DNA from: Aquamicrobium lusatiense
GTDB taxonomy: Bacteria > Pseudomonadota > Alphaproteobacteria > Rhizobiales > Rhizobiaceae
Direction of reading: 5' to 3'
DNA: 64,000 bases
Assembly: GCF_014201615.1 (NCBI RefSeq)
Contig: NZ_JACHEU010000001.1
Span: 2,747,631 to 2,811,630, forward strand
Below are positions 9,820-20,404 of the stretch, piece by piece. The position numbers and the translations under genes were made by a program. Under the pieces are notes generated by a model, which was not told the origin of the DNA, searched no databases, and saw nothing but the letters and a program-made list of their open reading frames with translations. Within the stretch, counting starts at the first letter, position 1. Each line of letters begins with the position of its first letter.

Positions 9820-10440
9820 TCAGATGCCCTTCCCCGTCTCGACCTTGCGTACTTCGATGGAGGTTTCCGGCGTGCGGCCGACCTGCTCGGAAATCGACTG
9901 CCGCTTGACGCCCTGCTTGTGGCGCAGCGTCAGAACGATGGCGCCGACCATGGCGACCAGCAGCACGAGACCGGCCATCTGGAAGAAATGGATGTAATCC
10001 GTGTAGAGGACATCGCCGAGAACCGCCGTATTGGTGCGCTCAGCCATATCCGGGATCGGCCGCGCGACGGAAGCTCCAAGCTCGGGAGAGAGCACATAGC
10101 CGCCGGTCACGATGATCAGCTCGGCTGCGAAGATCAGCCCGACCAGCGCGCCGATCGGCGCGTAGCGCAGCGCGCCCTGTTTGAACTCGGCGAAATCGAC
10201 GTCGAGCATCATGACCACGAACAGGAACAGCACCATGACCGCGCCCACATAGACGATGAGCAGGATCAGCGCCAGGAACTCGGCTCCGGCCAGCAGGAAC
10301 AGCCCCGCCGCATTGAAGAATGCGAGGATCAGGAACAGCACCGAATGCACCGGATTGCGCGACGAAATAACCATCAGGGCCGATGCGACCGCGACGAGGG
10401 CGAAGAGGTAGAAGAAAGCCGCCTCTAGTCCTTCAAGCAT
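9820..10440 (-). CDS. nuoJ: NADH-quinone oxidoreductase subunit J
   Basis: A membrane subunit of complex I (ND6 homologue) with five predicted helices. The conserved third-helix segment is [22 protein letters not shown] take [14 protein letters not shown] at 10440 as the start, giving 206 residues; it has a purine-rich GGGGGA about 5 nt upstream. The in-frame start at 10461 would add seven residues unlike the family. A 134-nt gap, the longest inside the nuo operon, separates it from nuoI. Confidence 0.94.
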   Translation of the reverse strand: MLEGLEAAFFYLFALVAVASALMVISSRNPVHSVLFLILAFFNAAGLFLLAGAEFLALILLIVYVGAVMVLFLFVVMMLDVDFAEFKQGALRYAPIGALVGLIFAAELIIVTGGYVLSPELGASVARPIPDMAERTNTAVLGDVLYTDYIHFFQMAGLVLLVAMVGAIVLTLRHKQGVKRQSISEQVGRTPETSIEVRKVETGKGI

Positions 10441-10543
10441 GGGGATCCCCCGGGTTTCCAAATCCTGATTCCATGCCGCCTCCGGTCATGAAATCGCGTG
10501 TTCCTTAGACGAGCCATCGCGGCCCGTCCATGTCTCAAATGCC

Positions 10544-10569
10544 GCTGCCCGGACACCGCGTCCGGCAGC
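10544..10569 (-). other. Intra-operon stem-loop between nuoI and nuoJ
   Basis: An inverted repeat with arms GCTGCC-CGGAC and GTCCG-GCAGC (one bulged base) around the loop ACCGC. It lies 5 nt after the nuoI stop codon inside the 134-nt nuoI-nuoJ gap. On the minus strand it is not followed by a U-run, so it looks more like an mRNA processing or 3'-end-protecting hairpin than an intrinsic terminator. The rest of the gap holds nothing recognisable. Confidence 0.45.
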
Positions 10570-10574
10570 TGCCC

Positions 10575-11066
10575 TTAACGATAAGGTGCGTCCAGCGCCA
10601 TGTTGCGGGCGATCTCCCGCTCCCAGCGGTCGCCGTTGGCAAGCAGCTTGTCCTTGTCGTAGTAGAGTTCCTCGCGCGTTTCCGTCGCGAATTCGAAATT
10701 CGGCCCTTCTACGATGGCATCGACCGGGCACGCTTCCTGGCAGAAGCCGCAATAGATGCACTTCACCATGTCGATGTCGTAACGCACCGTGCGGCGGGTG
10801 CCGTCATTGCGGCGCGGGCCGGCCTCGATGGTGATGGCCTGCGCCGGGCAGATCGCCTCGCAAAGCTTGCACGCGATGCAGCGCTCTTCGCCGTTCGGAT
10901 AGCGGCGCAGAGCATGCTCGCCGCGGAAACGGGGGCTGATCATGCCCTTTTCATGCGGATAGTTGATGGTTTCCTTGGGCTCGAACATCTTCTTGATGCC
11001 CAGCCAGTAGCCACCCACGATATCTTTCAGAATCAGCGACTTAGCCGCTTGAGCGAATGCAGACAT
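10575..11066 (-). CDS. nuoI: NADH-quinone oxidoreductase subunit I
   Basis: The ferredoxin-like subunit that carries clusters N6a and N6b and passes electrons toward NuoB and quinone. It has 163 residues from the ATG at 11066, which overlaps the nuoH stop by one base (TGATG); longer in-frame extensions run backwards through nuoH and are artefacts. Both 4Fe-4S motifs are intact: Cys63, 66, 69, 73 ([12 protein letters not shown]) and Cys103, 106, 109, 113 ([12 protein letters not shown]). The N-terminal amphipathic segment anchors it at the membrane. Confidence 0.97.
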   Translation of the reverse strand: MSAFAQAAKSLILKDIVGGYWLGIKKMFEPKETINYPHEKGMISPRFRGEHALRRYPNGEERCIACKLCEAICPAQAITIEAGPRRNDGTRRTVRYDIDMVKCIYCGFCQEACPVDAIVEGPNFEFATETREELYYDKDKLLANGDRWEREIARNMALDAPYR

Positions 11067-12112
11067 CAGGCAAGCCCCGTCAGCTTGAGGAAAGCGGCCG
11101 TGGCCACGACCATGAACAGCGAGATCGGAAGGAAGACCTTCCAGCCCAGCCGCATGAGCTGATCGTAGCGGTAACGCGGAAGAACGCCCTTGGCCATCGA
11201 GATGATGAAGAACACGAAGCACACCTTGAGGACGAACCAGATGACGCCAGGGACCCAGGTGAACGGCGCGAAGTCGAAAGGCGGCAGCCAGCCTCCGAGG
11301 AAGAGGATGGTGGTCAGCGCGCACATCAGCACGATCGCCACATACTCACCGAGGAAGAACAGCAGGAAGGCCGTCGACGAATATTCCACCATGTGGCCGG
11401 CGACCAGCTCCGATTCCGCTTCGACGAGGTCGAAGGGCGGACGGTTGGTCTCTGCCAGCGCCGAGATGATGAAGATGATGAACATCGGGAACAGCGCGAG
11501 CCAGTGCCAGTCGAGGAAGCTGTTGGAAAGCCCGAGCCAGGTGCCGATGCCGCTCTGCTGGGCCATCACGATGTCGGTCAGGTTCAGCGAACCGACCAGC
11601 AGCAGCACGGTGACGATGACGAAGCCGATCGAGACTTCATAGGACACCATCTGCGCGGCGGAGCGGAGCGCGCCGAGGAACGGATATTTCGAGTTCGAAG
11701 CCCAGCCGCCCATGATGACGCCGTACACTTCAAGGCCCGAAATCGCCAGAATGTAGAGGATACCGACATTGATGTTGGCGACCGCCCAGCCTTCGTTCAC
11801 CGGAATGACGGCCCATGTCGCCATGGCCAGAACCGACGTCACCAGCGGGGCCAGAAGGAACACCGCTTTGTTGGCGCCGGCCGGAATCACCGGCTCCTTG
11901 AACACGAATTTCAGAAGGTCAGCGAAGGCCTGAAGCAGGCCCCATGGTCCGACCACGTTCGGACCGCGGCGCATCTGCACGGCGGCCCAGATCTTGCGGT
12001 CGGCATAGAGGATATAGGCCACGAAGATCAGCAGGATGACCAGCAGCGCCAGCGACTTGGCTAGAACGATCAGCGCCGGCAGGATGTAGAAGGAGAAGAA
12101 GCTGTCGTCCAT
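11066..12112 (-). CDS. nuoH: NADH-quinone oxidoreductase subunit H
   Basis: The membrane subunit (ND1 homologue) that forms most of the quinone chamber at the junction of the two arms. It has 348 residues and eight or more helices. Conserved segments include [46 protein letters not shown], and [20 protein letters not shown] with the acidic residues of the quinone-proton coupling loop. It lies 3 nt after nuoG and its stop overlaps the nuoI start. Confidence 0.97.
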   Translation of the reverse strand: MDDSFFSFYILPALIVLAKSLALLVILLIFVAYILYADRKIWAAVQMRRGPNVVGPWGLLQAFADLLKFVFKEPVIPAGANKAVFLLAPLVTSVLAMATWAVIPVNEGWAVANINVGILYILAISGLEVYGVIMGGWASNSKYPFLGALRSAAQMVSYEVSIGFVIVTVLLLVGSLNLTDIVMAQQSGIGTWLGLSNSFLDWHWLALFPMFIIFIISALAETNRPPFDLVEAESELVAGHMVEYSSTAFLLFFLGEYVAIVLMCALTTILFLGGWLPPFDFAPFTWVPGVIWFVLKVCFVFFIISMAKGVLPRYRYDQLMRLGWKVFLPISLFMVVATAAFLKLTGLA

Positions 12113-12115
12113 GTC

Positions 12116-14197
12116 TTATTCCGCCGCCTGCTGGAAGCCACCCTGCGCCAGCGCGGAGCACTCGGCCATGACGGCAGAGGCGCGCGTGATCGGGTTGGTC
12201 AGGTAGAAGTCGCGCACCGGCGACACGAAACCGGCCTTGTCGGTCTTGCCGCCGAGCTTCGCAACAGCGGCAATGTCTTCCGCCGCGCCCGTTTCGATCT
12301 GGTCGATGCGGGCGAGATACGGAAACTCGCCATAGAGCTGGCTGCGCAACTGCGCCAGCGAATCGAACGGCAGCCTGTGGCCCAGAACATCGGAAAGCGC
12401 GCGGAAGATCGCCCAGTCCTCACGGGCATCGCCCGGCGCGAAGCCTGCGCGGCTGGTCTGCTGCACGCGGCCTTCGGTGTTCACATAGGTGCCCGACTTC
12501 TCGGTATAGGCCGAGGCCGGCAGGATCACGTCGGCGCGGTGGGCGCCGGCATCGCCATGCGTGCCGACATAGACCACGAACCCGGCCTTCACCTTGTCCA
12601 TCTCGATCTCATCGGCGCCGAGCAGGAACAGCACATCCGTGTTATCCAGCATCGAAGCGGTATCCCGGCCGCCCTCGCCCGGCACGAAACCGATGTCGAG
12701 GCCGCCGACACGTGCGGCGGCATGGTGCAGCACTGCAAAGCCGTTCCAATCGGGTCCGACGGCATCCACCGCCGTCGCCAGTTTCGCGGCCAGACCGAGC
12801 ACGGCAGCACCATCGGTGCGCGCCAGAGCGCCCTGCCCCACGATGATCAGCGGACGCTCGGCCTTCTTCAGCGCCTCGAAGAAGCTGCCATTGCCGTCGG
12901 CGATATCCTTGAGCGTCTCGGGACCGGCGCCGAGCGCTTCGTAATCATAGCGCAGATCGCCGAACTCACCGATGACGCCGATCGGCAGCGGGCCGGCGCG
13001 GAAGCGCTTGCGGATACGCGCGTTCAGAACCGACGCCTCGAAGCGCGGATTGGCGCCGATGATGAGGATCGCGTCGGCATCCTCGATGCCCTCGATCGTC
13101 GGATTGAAGATATAGCTGGCGCGGCCAAGCGCGGGATTGAGCGCCGTTCCGTCCTGACGGCAGTCGATGTTGGCGGAGCCCAGCGAGGTCATCAGGCGCT
13201 TCAGCGCATACATTTCCTCGACCGCTGCAAGGTCGCCGGCAATCGCACCGATGCGCTCGGGCGAGGTTGCGGAAACAGCGTCGCGGATCGCGGCGAAGGC
13301 CTCGGCCCAGCTTGCCGGCCTCAGCTTGCCGTCACGGCGCACATAGGGCCGGTCGAGACGCTGCGTGCGCAGGCCGTCCCAGATGAAGCGGGTCTTGTCG
13401 GAGATCCACTCCTCGTTCACCTGCTCGTTGATGCGCGGCAGAATGCGCATGACCTCGCGGCCGCGCGTGTCGACGCGGATGGCCGAGCCGACCGCGTCCA
13501 TCACGTCGATGGATTCCGTCTTGGTCAGCTCCCACGGACGCGCCTGGAAGGCATAGGGACGCGCGGTCAGCGCACCGACCGGGCACAGGTCGATGACGTT
13601 GCCCTGCATTTCGGAGGTCATCGCCTGTTCGAGATAGGTGGTGATCTCGGCATCCTCGCCACGGCCGATCAGGCCAAGCTCGGAAATGCCGGCCACTTCC
13701 GTGGTGAAGCGCACGCAGCGCGTGCAGTGAATGCAGCGCGTCATGATCGTCTTGACCAGCGGACCGATATATTTGTCCTCGACGGCGCGCTTGTTCTCGT
13801 GGAAGCGAGAGGAATCGACGCCGAACGCCATCGCCTGGTCCTGCAGGTCGCACTCGCCGCCCTGATCGCAGATCGGGCAATCCAGCGGATGGTTGATGAG
13901 CAGGAACTCCATCACGCCTTCGCGGGCCTTCTTGACCATCGGCGTGTTGGTGAACACCTCGGGAAGCTGGCCTTCCGGGCCGGGGCGCAGATCGCGCACG
14001 CCCATGGCGCACGAAGCCTGCGGCTTGGGCGGACCGCCCTTCACCTCGACCAGACACATGCGACAGTTGCCGGCGATCGACAGCCGTTCATGGAAGCAGA
14101 AACGCGGCACTTCCGCGCCCGCCGCTTCCGCCGCCTGCAGCAGCGTGTAGTGGTCGGGTACCTCGATCTCTTTCCCGTCGACCTTGAGCTTTGCCAT
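12116..14197 (-). CDS. nuoG: NADH-quinone oxidoreductase subunit G
   Basis: The large iron-sulfur subunit of the peripheral arm, 693 residues. The N-terminal 2Fe-2S domain (cluster N1b) uses Cys34, 45, 48 and 63. It is followed by the His-Cys3 N5 motif [19 protein letters not shown] and the N4 cysteines in [11 protein letters not shown] with the distal LCPVGAL. The remainder is a degenerate molybdopterin-oxidoreductase-like domain without a cofactor. The length matches alphaproteobacterial and mitochondrial 75-kDa subunits rather than the longer E. coli protein. A 70-nt gap separates it from the upstream accessory gene. Confidence 0.97.
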   Translation of the reverse strand: MAKLKVDGKEIEVPDHYTLLQAAEAAGAEVPRFCFHERLSIAGNCRMCLVEVKGGPPKPQASCAMGVRDLRPGPEGQLPEVFTNTPMVKKAREGVMEFLLINHPLDCPICDQGGECDLQDQAMAFGVDSSRFHENKRAVEDKYIGPLVKTIMTRCIHCTRCVRFTTEVAGISELGLIGRGEDAEITTYLEQAMTSEMQGNVIDLCPVGALTARPYAFQARPWELTKTESIDVMDAVGSAIRVDTRGREVMRILPRINEQVNEEWISDKTRFIWDGLRTQRLDRPYVRRDGKLRPASWAEAFAAIRDAVSATSPERIGAIAGDLAAVEEMYALKRLMTSLGSANIDCRQDGTALNPALGRASYIFNPTIEGIEDADAILIIGANPRFEASVLNARIRKRFRAGPLPIGVIGEFGDLRYDYEALGAGPETLKDIADGNGSFFEALKKAERPLIIVGQGALARTDGAAVLGLAAKLATAVDAVGPDWNGFAVLHHAAARVGGLDIGFVPGEGGRDTASMLDNTDVLFLLGADEIEMDKVKAGFVVYVGTHGDAGAHRADVILPASAYTEKSGTYVNTEGRVQQTSRAGFAPGDAREDWAIFRALSDVLGHRLPFDSLAQLRSQLYGEFPYLARIDQIETGAAEDIAAVAKLGGKTDKAGFVSPVRDFYLTNPITRASAVMAECSALAQGGFQQAAE

Positions 14198-14267
14198 TTC
14201 GCCTCAACCCCGCAGCCGTGCCGCGATCTTCATTGCCGGCGCTATCGAAGCCGCGCCCTGCCTTGAT

Positions 14268-14819
14268 TTACTTTACCCGTTGCCCGTCTTGCAGCGCCGC
14301 TGCCTGCCCGACCCAGTCGTCGCGCCGGATGCGGCCGCGAAAACCGAGCGTATCGTCCATCCACGCGATCTCGGCATCCGTCCATTCCGCAATCTGACGG
14401 TAAGTCCAGATGCCATAGCCATTGAGGACCATCTCAAGCTTCGGTCCGACACCTGTGATCGCTTTCAGATCATCAGGGGCGGACGGCTTGTCCAGCGCCT
14501 GCGGCTGATGTGTCTTCGCCGGTTCAGAAGCTGCCTTCGCCGGGCGCGATGCATCTTTGCCCGCAACCGCCTTGCCGTTGTCGTACCCGGAAGCGCCCTC
14601 GAAGGACTGGAACAGCTTCTGGGAAACCTCGCTCGCACCATTGAACGCGCCGAGCCATATCCCGAAAGCCTGACTGGCCAGACCCAGCCCAAGCGCCGAT
14701 GCAGCCGCCATTCCGGCCGCCGGATGGACGAGCAGATTAACGGCGCTGGCCATCTCGCTCGGTATCATCTGTGGTGCGTTGTTCTGCATTGCCTCGAAGC
14801 TTTTCAAATCGGTCTGCAC
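14268..14819 (-). CDS. Complex I operon accessory protein with NuoE-type C-terminal domain
   Basis: 183 residues, encoded between nuoF and nuoG. The N-terminal half has an Ala/Gly-rich hydrophobic stretch (about residues 22-56) that could be membrane-associated or helical, somewhat phasin-like, followed by a low-complexity Ala/Lys/Pro linker. Residues about 118-178 form a helix-hairpin-helix-like module beginning LKAITGVGPKLEMVLNGYG and ending GRIRRDDWVGQA. The same module ends the NuoE protein of this operon ([19 protein letters not shown] to [12 protein letters not shown]). The conserved position suggests a complex I-linked role, but the function is not known to me. It is often annotated as hypothetical in rhizobia. 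Confidence 0.8.
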   Translation of the reverse strand: MQTDLKSFEAMQNNAPQMIPSEMASAVNLLVHPAAGMAAASALGLGLASQAFGIWLGAFNGASEVSQKLFQSFEGASGYDNGKAVAGKDASRPAKAASEPAKTHQPQALDKPSAPDDLKAITGVGPKLEMVLNGYGIWTYRQIAEWTDAEIAWMDDTLGFRGRIRRDDWVGQAAALQDGQRVK

Positions 14820-14914
14820 CGGCAGGATTTCAGGCCTGTGCCTGATCCTGCCATCTGGCTGCGTTCCGGTTTCCTTTCCGTTCCTGCCTTGTCGTCTTTC
14901 AGCGCGGCAGCCGC

Positions 14915-16219
14915 TTATTCCGCCGCGACCAGAACCGGCTCGACCCGGTGGGAGTTGCGGGTGAATTCGTCGATACGCCGCTCGATTTCAGGGCGGAAGT
15001 TGCGGATCAGGCCCTGAACCGGCCATGCCGCCGCATCGCCCAGTGCACAGATGGTGTGACCCTCGATCTGCTTGGTGACGTCGAGCAGCATGTCGATCTC
15101 GCTCTTCTGCGCCTCGCCGCGCACCAGCCGCTCCATCACGCGCCACATCCAGCCCGTGCCTTCGCGGCATGGCGTGCACTGGCCGCAGCTCTCATGCTTG
15201 AAGAAGTAGGAGAGCCGCGCGATCGCCTTCACGATGTCGGTCGACTTGTCCATGATGATCATGGCCGCCGTACCGAAGGAGGACTTGCGCTCGCGCAGGC
15301 CGTCGAAATCCATCGGACAGTCGATGATGTCCTCGGCCTTGACCACCGGGCACGACGCGCCACCGGGAATGACCGCCAGCAGATTGTCCCAGCCGCCGCG
15401 AATGCCGCCGCCATGCTTCTCCACCAGTTCGCGGAAGGTGGTGCCCATCTCTTCCTCGACCGTGCAGGGCGTGTTGACGTGGCCGACCAGCATGAACAGC
15501 TTGGTGCCGACATTGTTCGGACGCCCGAAGGACGAGAACCACGCCGCACCCCGGCGCAGGATCGTCGGTGCAACGGCGATGGATTCCACGTTGTTGACCG
15601 TCGTCGGGCAGCCATAGAGGCCCATATTTGCCGGGAACGGCGGCTTCAGTCGCGGCTGGCCCTTCTTGCCCTCAAGGCTTTCGAGCAGCGCTGTTTCCTC
15701 GCCGCAGATATAGGCGCCCGCGCCGTGGTGAACGTAGATGTCGAAATCGTAGCCGTTCTTGTTGTTCTTGCCGATGAGCTTCGCGTCATAGGCCTCATCG
15801 ATGGCGCGCTGCAGGGCTTCACGCTCGCGCATGAATTCGCCGCGCACATAGATGTAGGCGGCCACCGCGCCCATGGCGAAGCCGGCAAGCAGGCAGCCCT
15901 CGACCAGCGTGTGCGGATCGTGACGCAGAATATCGCGGTCCTTGCAGGTGCCGGGCTCGGATTCGTCGGCATTGACGACGAGATAGCTCGGGCGACCATC
16001 GCTCACCTTGGGCATGAACGACCATTTCATGCCTGTCGGGAAGCCCGCGCCGCCACGGCCGCGCAGTCCCGACGCCTTCATCTCGTTGATGATCCAGTCG
16101 CGGCCCTTTTCGATGATGCCCTTGGTGCCATCCCAGCAACCGCGCGACATGGCGCCCGCGAGCGATCTGTCGAAGCGACCGTAGATATTGGTAAAGATGC
16201 GATCCTTGTCCTGAAGCAT
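14915..16219 (-). CDS. nuoF: NADH-quinone oxidoreductase subunit F
   Basis: Binds NADH, FMN and the 4Fe-4S cluster N3, and is the electron entry point of complex I. 434 residues from the ATG at 16219 ([11 protein letters not shown]), which has GAGGGA about 7 nt upstream; the longer frame overlaps nuoE and is not real. Visible motifs are [16 protein letters not shown] (FMN/NADH binding), [31 protein letters not shown] and the cluster cysteines in [13 protein letters not shown]. It starts 10 nt after nuoE. Confidence 0.97.
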   Translation of the reverse strand: MLQDKDRIFTNIYGRFDRSLAGAMSRGCWDGTKGIIEKGRDWIINEMKASGLRGRGGAGFPTGMKWSFMPKVSDGRPSYLVVNADESEPGTCKDRDILRHDPHTLVEGCLLAGFAMGAVAAYIYVRGEFMREREALQRAIDEAYDAKLIGKNNKNGYDFDIYVHHGAGAYICGEETALLESLEGKKGQPRLKPPFPANMGLYGCPTTVNNVESIAVAPTILRRGAAWFSSFGRPNNVGTKLFMLVGHVNTPCTVEEEMGTTFRELVEKHGGGIRGGWDNLLAVIPGGASCPVVKAEDIIDCPMDFDGLRERKSSFGTAAMIIMDKSTDIVKAIARLSYFFKHESCGQCTPCREGTGWMWRVMERLVRGEAQKSEIDMLLDVTKQIEGHTICALGDAAAWPVQGLIRNFRPEIERRIDEFTRNSHRVEPVLVAAE

Positions 16220-16229
16220 CGTTCTTCCC

Positions 16230-17351
16230 TCAAACCGGCTTCTTGCCGAAGACGCGGACATATTCGTCCACGCCACCCTTGGCGAGCGCCTTGGCCTGCT
16301 TGACCCAGTCCTCGCGCTCAATACGGCCATGGAAGTTCAGATAGCCGTCAACCCATTCGCGCTCGGCCTTCTTCCACGCAGCGACCTGCGCGAAGGTGAA
16401 GATGCCAAGCTCATGCAAAACCTGCTCGTTCTTCGGTCCGACGCCGGAGATGAGCTTCAGATCGTCAACCGCCGCGGGACGGGCGATGCCGGCGGGCCGG
16501 TTCTTGTCGTCCAGCGATGGTTTTGCCGGCTTTGCAGAGACCTTTCCAGCAGGCGCGGCAACGCTTGCAGCCTTCTCGCCCGCAGGAGATGCCTTGACTT
16601 CCGCCGGCGTCTTCAGAGTCGGGCTGGTCTCGGGAGCATCGGTCGTTGGCCGGGCGGCATTGGAAGGCGGAACCTCTGCGGCCGCGGCAGCTCCGGCAGC
16701 AGCCTTCGCCTCGCGATCACGGGTCGATTTCAGAATGGCTTTCTCGTCAGTTAGAGCGGTAAAGCCGCCTGCCGGCGAGGAAAAATGACGATCGATCTGA
16801 GGGCCGGTCGGCACGGAATCGCCCCTGCCCGCCTCGAACTCGTCGATGATCTCGGCCAGACGCTCCGGTGTGAGATCCTCATAGGAATCCTTGAAGATCA
16901 TGACCATCGGTGCGTTCACGCAGGCGCCCTGGCACTCGACCTCTTCCCATGACAACGTGCCGTCGGCATTGGGATGCAACTGCTCGTGATGGATTTTCGA
17001 GCGGCACACATCCATCAGCTCGCCGGCGCCGCGCAGCATGCAGGGCGTGGTGCCGCACACCTGAATATGTGCGCGCGTTCCGATCGGCTTGAGCTGGAAC
17101 TGGGTGTAGAAAGTGGCCACCTCAAGCCCGCGAATATAGGGCATGCCCAGCATGTCGCAGATATTCTCGATCGCGGCCTTGGTCACCCAGCCATCCTGCT
17201 CCTGTGCGAGCATGAGCAGCGGGATGATGGCCGACTGCTGCCGGCCTTCCGGGTATTTTGCAATCCACTTCTGCGCGGCCGCAGCAAACTCCTCGTTGAA
17301 GGAGAATGCCGCTGGCTGGACGCTGGCTTCTGCGAGACGGCGGACACTCAT
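16230..17351 (-). CDS. nuoE: NADH-quinone oxidoreductase subunit E with C-terminal extension
   Basis: The 2Fe-2S (N1a) thioredoxin-fold subunit that pairs with NuoF. The first ~190 residues are the canonical subunit with cluster ligands in [10 protein letters not shown] and [13 protein letters not shown] long Ala/Pro/Lys-rich linker (about 200-290) and a helix-hairpin-helix-like module at about 298-360 then extend it to 373 residues, roughly twice the E. coli length. The same extra module occurs alone in the neighbouring gene at 14268-14819. Such extended NuoE proteins are typical of rhizobia. The ATG overlaps the nuoD stop (TAATG). Confidence 0.96.
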   Translation of the reverse strand: MSVRRLAEASVQPAAFSFNEEFAAAAQKWIAKYPEGRQQSAIIPLLMLAQEQDGWVTKAAIENICDMLGMPYIRGLEVATFYTQFQLKPIGTRAHIQVCGTTPCMLRGAGELMDVCRSKIHHEQLHPNADGTLSWEEVECQGACVNAPMVMIFKDSYEDLTPERLAEIIDEFEAGRGDSVPTGPQIDRHFSSPAGGFTALTDEKAILKSTRDREAKAAAGAAAAAEVPPSNAARPTTDAPETSPTLKTPAEVKASPAGEKAASVAAPAGKVSAKPAKPSLDDKNRPAGIARPAAVDDLKLISGVGPKNEQVLHELGIFTFAQVAAWKKAEREWVDGYLNFHGRIEREDWVKQAKALAKGGVDEYVRVFGKKPV

Positions 17352-18541
17352 TAGCGGTCGACCTCACCAAACACGATGTCGAGGGAGCCGAGGATGGCTG
17401 CGACGTCGGCGAGCATGTAGCCCTTGCACAGGAAATCCATGGCCTGCAGATGGGCAAAGCCCGGCGCGCGCAGCTTGCAGCGATACGGCTTGTTCGTGCC
17501 GTTCGACACCAGATAGACGCCGAATTCACCCTTCGGCGCTTCGACGGCGGCGTAAACCTCGCCGGCCGGAACCTTGTAGCCCTCGGTGTAGAGCTTGAAA
17601 TGGTGGATGAGTGCTTCCATCGAGCGCTTCATCTCGCCACGCTTGGGCGGAACCACCTTGCCATCAAGATTGGAGACGGGACCGACGCTCTCCTTGCCCA
17701 GCAGCAGATCGACGCACTGGCGCATGATCCTCGCCGACTGGCGCATCTCTTCCATGCGGATGAGATAGCGGTCGAAATTGTCGCCGTTCTTGCCGATCGG
17801 AATGTCGAAGTCCATCTCGGAATAGCACTCGTAAGGCTGCGACTTGCGCAGGTCCCATGCCGCGCCCGAACCGCGCACCATGACGCCGGAGAAGCCCCAG
17901 GCCCATGCATCCTCAAGCGACACCACGCCGATGTCGACGTTACGCTGCTTGAAGATCCGGTTCGGCGTCAGCAGCGCATCCAGATTGTCGATGGTCTTCA
18001 GGAAAGGATCGATCCAGTTGCCGATATCCTCGATCAGCTTCTGCGGCAGGTCCTGATGCACGCCACCCGGCCGGAAATAAGCCGCATGCATGCGCGAGCC
18101 GGAGGCCCGCTCGTAGAACACCATCAGCTTTTCGCGCTCGGCAAACCCCCAAAGTGGCGGGGTGAGCGCACCGACGTCCATGGCCTGCGTCGTCACATTG
18201 AGGATGTGCGACATGATGCGGCCGATTTCCGAATAAAGCACGCGGATGATCTGGCCGCGCTTCGGCACCTCGATGCCGAGCAGGCGCTCGGTGGCCAGTG
18301 CAAAGGCGTGCTCCTGATTCATAGGCGAGCAATAGTCGAGCCGGTCGAGATAGGGCACGGCCTGCAGATAGGTCTTCGCCTCCATCAGCTTCTCTGTGCC
18401 GCGATGCAGCAGACCGATATGCGGATCGACGCGATCGACCACCTCGCCGTCGAGCTCCAGCACGAGGCGCAGAACGCCGTGGGCCGCCGGATGCTGCGGG
18501 CCGAAGTTGATGTTGAAGTTGCGGACGGAGGTTTCAGCCAT
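17351..18541 (-). CDS. nuoD: NADH-quinone oxidoreductase subunit D
   Basis: The 49-kDa-type subunit related to the large subunit of NiFe hydrogenases; with NuoB it forms the quinone reduction site. It has 396 residues and contains the expected [35 protein letters not shown] and [22 protein letters not shown] segments. It is separate from nuoC, unlike the fused CD of E. coli. It begins immediately after the nuoC stop, with no intergenic base. Confidence 0.97.
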   Translation of the reverse strand: MAETSVRNFNINFGPQHPAAHGVLRLVLELDGEVVDRVDPHIGLLHRGTEKLMEAKTYLQAVPYLDRLDYCSPMNQEHAFALATERLLGIEVPKRGQIIRVLYSEIGRIMSHILNVTTQAMDVGALTPPLWGFAEREKLMVFYERASGSRMHAAYFRPGGVHQDLPQKLIEDIGNWIDPFLKTIDNLDALLTPNRIFKQRNVDIGVVSLEDAWAWGFSGVMVRGSGAAWDLRKSQPYECYSEMDFDIPIGKNGDNFDRYLIRMEEMRQSARIMRQCVDLLLGKESVGPVSNLDGKVVPPKRGEMKRSMEALIHHFKLYTEGYKVPAGEVYAAVEAPKGEFGVYLVSNGTNKPYRCKLRAPGFAHLQAMDFLCKGYMLADVAAILGSLDIVFGEVDR

Positions 18542-19144
18542 TTACTGCTTCACCTTTTCATCGCCGGGCAGCACATAATCCGTGCCTTCCCAGGGCGAGA
18601 GGAAGTCGAAATTGCGGAACTCCTGCTTCAGCTCCACCGGCTCGTAAACGACGCGCTTGGCCTCGTCGTCATAACGAACCTCGACAAAGCCGGTCAGCGG
18701 AAAATCCTTGCGCAGCGGATGCCCCTCGAAACCATAGTCGGTGAGGATGCGGCGCAGGTCCGGATGCCCGGAGAAGAGCACGCCGTACAGGTCGTAGGTC
18801 TCGCGCTCGAACCAGTCCGCGCCCGGCCACACTTCGGTGACGGAAGGCACGATGGTCTCCTCATTCGCATGAACCTTGACGCGAATGCGCAGATTGCGGC
18901 GCGGCGACAGCAGATGATAGTTCACATCGAAGCGGTTGGCGCGCGCCGGGTAATCCGCACCCGACACGTCGATGATCGACACGAACCCGCAGGATTCGTC
19001 ATCGCGCAGGAAACGCGAAATCTTCACGATATCTGCCGGCGCAACGGTGATCGTCAGCTCGCCATAGGCAAGCTCGCTGTGCAGGACCTCAACACCACCC
19101 CTTGATGTGATGTGGGCGGCAAGCTCTGTGAGTGCTTCACTCAT
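18542..19144 (-). CDS. nuoC: NADH-quinone oxidoreductase subunit C
   Basis: The 30-kDa-type peripheral-arm subunit, 200 residues. The signature [14 protein letters not shown] and the preceding [22 protein letters not shown] are the family hallmark. It abuts nuoD and lies 6 nt downstream of nuoB, so it is part of the same transcription unit. Confidence 0.97.
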   Translation of the reverse strand: MSEALTELAAHITSRGGVEVLHSELAYGELTITVAPADIVKISRFLRDDESCGFVSIIDVSGADYPARANRFDVNYHLLSPRRNLRIRVKVHANEETIVPSVTEVWPGADWFERETYDLYGVLFSGHPDLRRILTDYGFEGHPLRKDFPLTGFVEVRYDDEAKRVVYEPVELKQEFRNFDFLSPWEGTDYVLPGDEKVKQ

Positions 19145-19150
19145 ATTTCA

Positions 19151-19732
19151 TCACCGCTCGATCGTACCGGTGCGCCGGATCTTCTTCTGCAGGAGAAGAA
19201 TGCCGTAGAGCAGCGCCTCGGCCGTGGGTGGGCAGCCCGGCACATAGATGTCGACCGGCACGATGCGGTCGCAGCCGCGCACCACGGAATAGGAATAGTG
19301 ATAGTAACCGCCGCCATTGGCACAGGAGCCCATGGAGATCACGTAGCGCGGCTCCGGCATCTGGTCGTAGACCTTGCGCAGCGCCGGAGCCATCTTGTTG
19401 GTGAGCGTGCCGGCCACGATCATGATGTCGGACTGGCGCGGCGAAGCGCGCGGCGCGATGCCGAAGCGCTCGCTGTCGTAGTGCGGCATGGCGCTATGGA
19501 TCATCTCCACGGCGCAGCAGGCCAGACCGAAGGTCATGTACATCAGCGAGCCGGTGCGCGCCCACGTGATGAGCGCCTCGGTCGAGGTGACGAGAAAGCC
19601 CTTGTCGGCCAGCTCGTCGTTGATGCCGATGAAGAAAGGATCATCCGAACCGACCGGCTTTCCGGTACGCGGATCGAGGATACCCTTAGGCTGCGGCGCG
19701 ACAAGCGTGCCGGAATCGCTGATCAATCCCAT
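19151..19732 (-). CDS. nuoB: NADH-quinone oxidoreductase subunit B
   Basis: Carries cluster N2, the last iron-sulfur centre before quinone. I use the ATG at 19732 ([14 protein letters not shown]), giving 193 residues and overlapping the nuoA end by 10 nt; the start at 19753 would add a non-conserved EERGAG extension. N2 ligands are the tandem cysteines in GLACCAVEM together with Cys in [13 protein letters not shown] and [11 protein letters not shown]. Confidence 0.97.
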   Translation of the reverse strand: MGLISDSGTLVAPQPKGILDPRTGKPVGSDDPFFIGINDELADKGFLVTSTEALITWARTGSLMYMTFGLACCAVEMIHSAMPHYDSERFGIAPRASPRQSDIMIVAGTLTNKMAPALRKVYDQMPEPRYVISMGSCANGGGYYHYSYSVVRGCDRIVPVDIYVPGCPPTAEALLYGILLLQKKIRRTGTIER

Positions 19733-20088
19733 TCCAGCGCCCCTTTCTTCCACTCATATATGAAGCCGATGGTGAGAACGCCAAGGAACACCATCATCGA
19801 CCAGAATCCGAGCATGCCGATATCGCCGAACGAAACCGCCCACGGGAACAGGAACGCGACCTCCAGATCGAAGATGATGAACAGGATCGACACCAGATAG
19901 AAGCGGATGTCGAACTTCATGCGCGCATCGTCGAACGAGTTGAAACCGCACTCATAGGCCGACAGCTTTTCAGGATCGGGGTCGCGATAGGCCACCAGGA
20001 AGGGGGCCACGATCAGCGCCAGTGCGATCACCAGTGCCACGCCGATAAAGATGACGATCGGCAGATACGAACTTAGCAACTCGTTCAT
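19723..20088 (-). CDS. nuoA: NADH-quinone oxidoreductase subunit A
   Basis: The first gene of the nuo operon: a three-helix membrane subunit (ND3 homologue) of 121 residues. The loop between helices 1 and 2 holds the conserved [22 protein letters not shown] segment with the redox- and conformation-sensitive cysteine. It overlaps nuoB by 10 nt. Its promoter should lie in the 316-bp region shared with the divergent glycosylase gene. Confidence 0.97.
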   Translation of the reverse strand: MNELLSSYLPIVIFIGVALVIALALIVAPFLVAYRDPDPEKLSAYECGFNSFDDARMKFDIRFYLVSILFIIFDLEVAFLFPWAVSFGDIGMLGFWSMMVFLGVLTIGFIYEWKKGALEWD

Positions 20089-20404
20089 GCTGCAACTTTC
20101 CGTTGGCGGCGGATCCGCCTGAGACTAGCGCAGCCGGCCCTGTTACGGAAGCGTGACAGATTTGCCCTGGAACCTCTTCGGCCCCATGCTGCAACGCGGC
20201 GAGGGTTAGCGCAGGCGGATGGCCGAAGCAAGTCAAACCTTGTTCAAAACGCTGCACTGCACACTATCTGCGACAAAACTGATCATCTTTGATTTCCTTC
20301 ACTTTTTACTCCACTTTTAGTCCTGACAGTATTCCCGGGGTTTAGCTGGTAGCGTGCAGGAATCGGGCTGCTGTAAACCATGACTCCAGATAGGCTTGGA
20401 TCAT
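20089..20404. other. Divergent intergenic region between nuoA and the DNA glycosylase gene
   Basis: 316 bp that must hold the nuo promoter (minus strand) and the glycosylase promoter (plus strand). I find no persuasive promoter. A TTGACT at 20236-20231 (minus) has no good -10 at 17 nt. CTGACA at about 20323 (plus) has only a poor -10 at the expected spacing. The part at 20225-20340 is more AT-rich than its surroundings. Short ORFs here look spurious. Confidence 0.3.
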
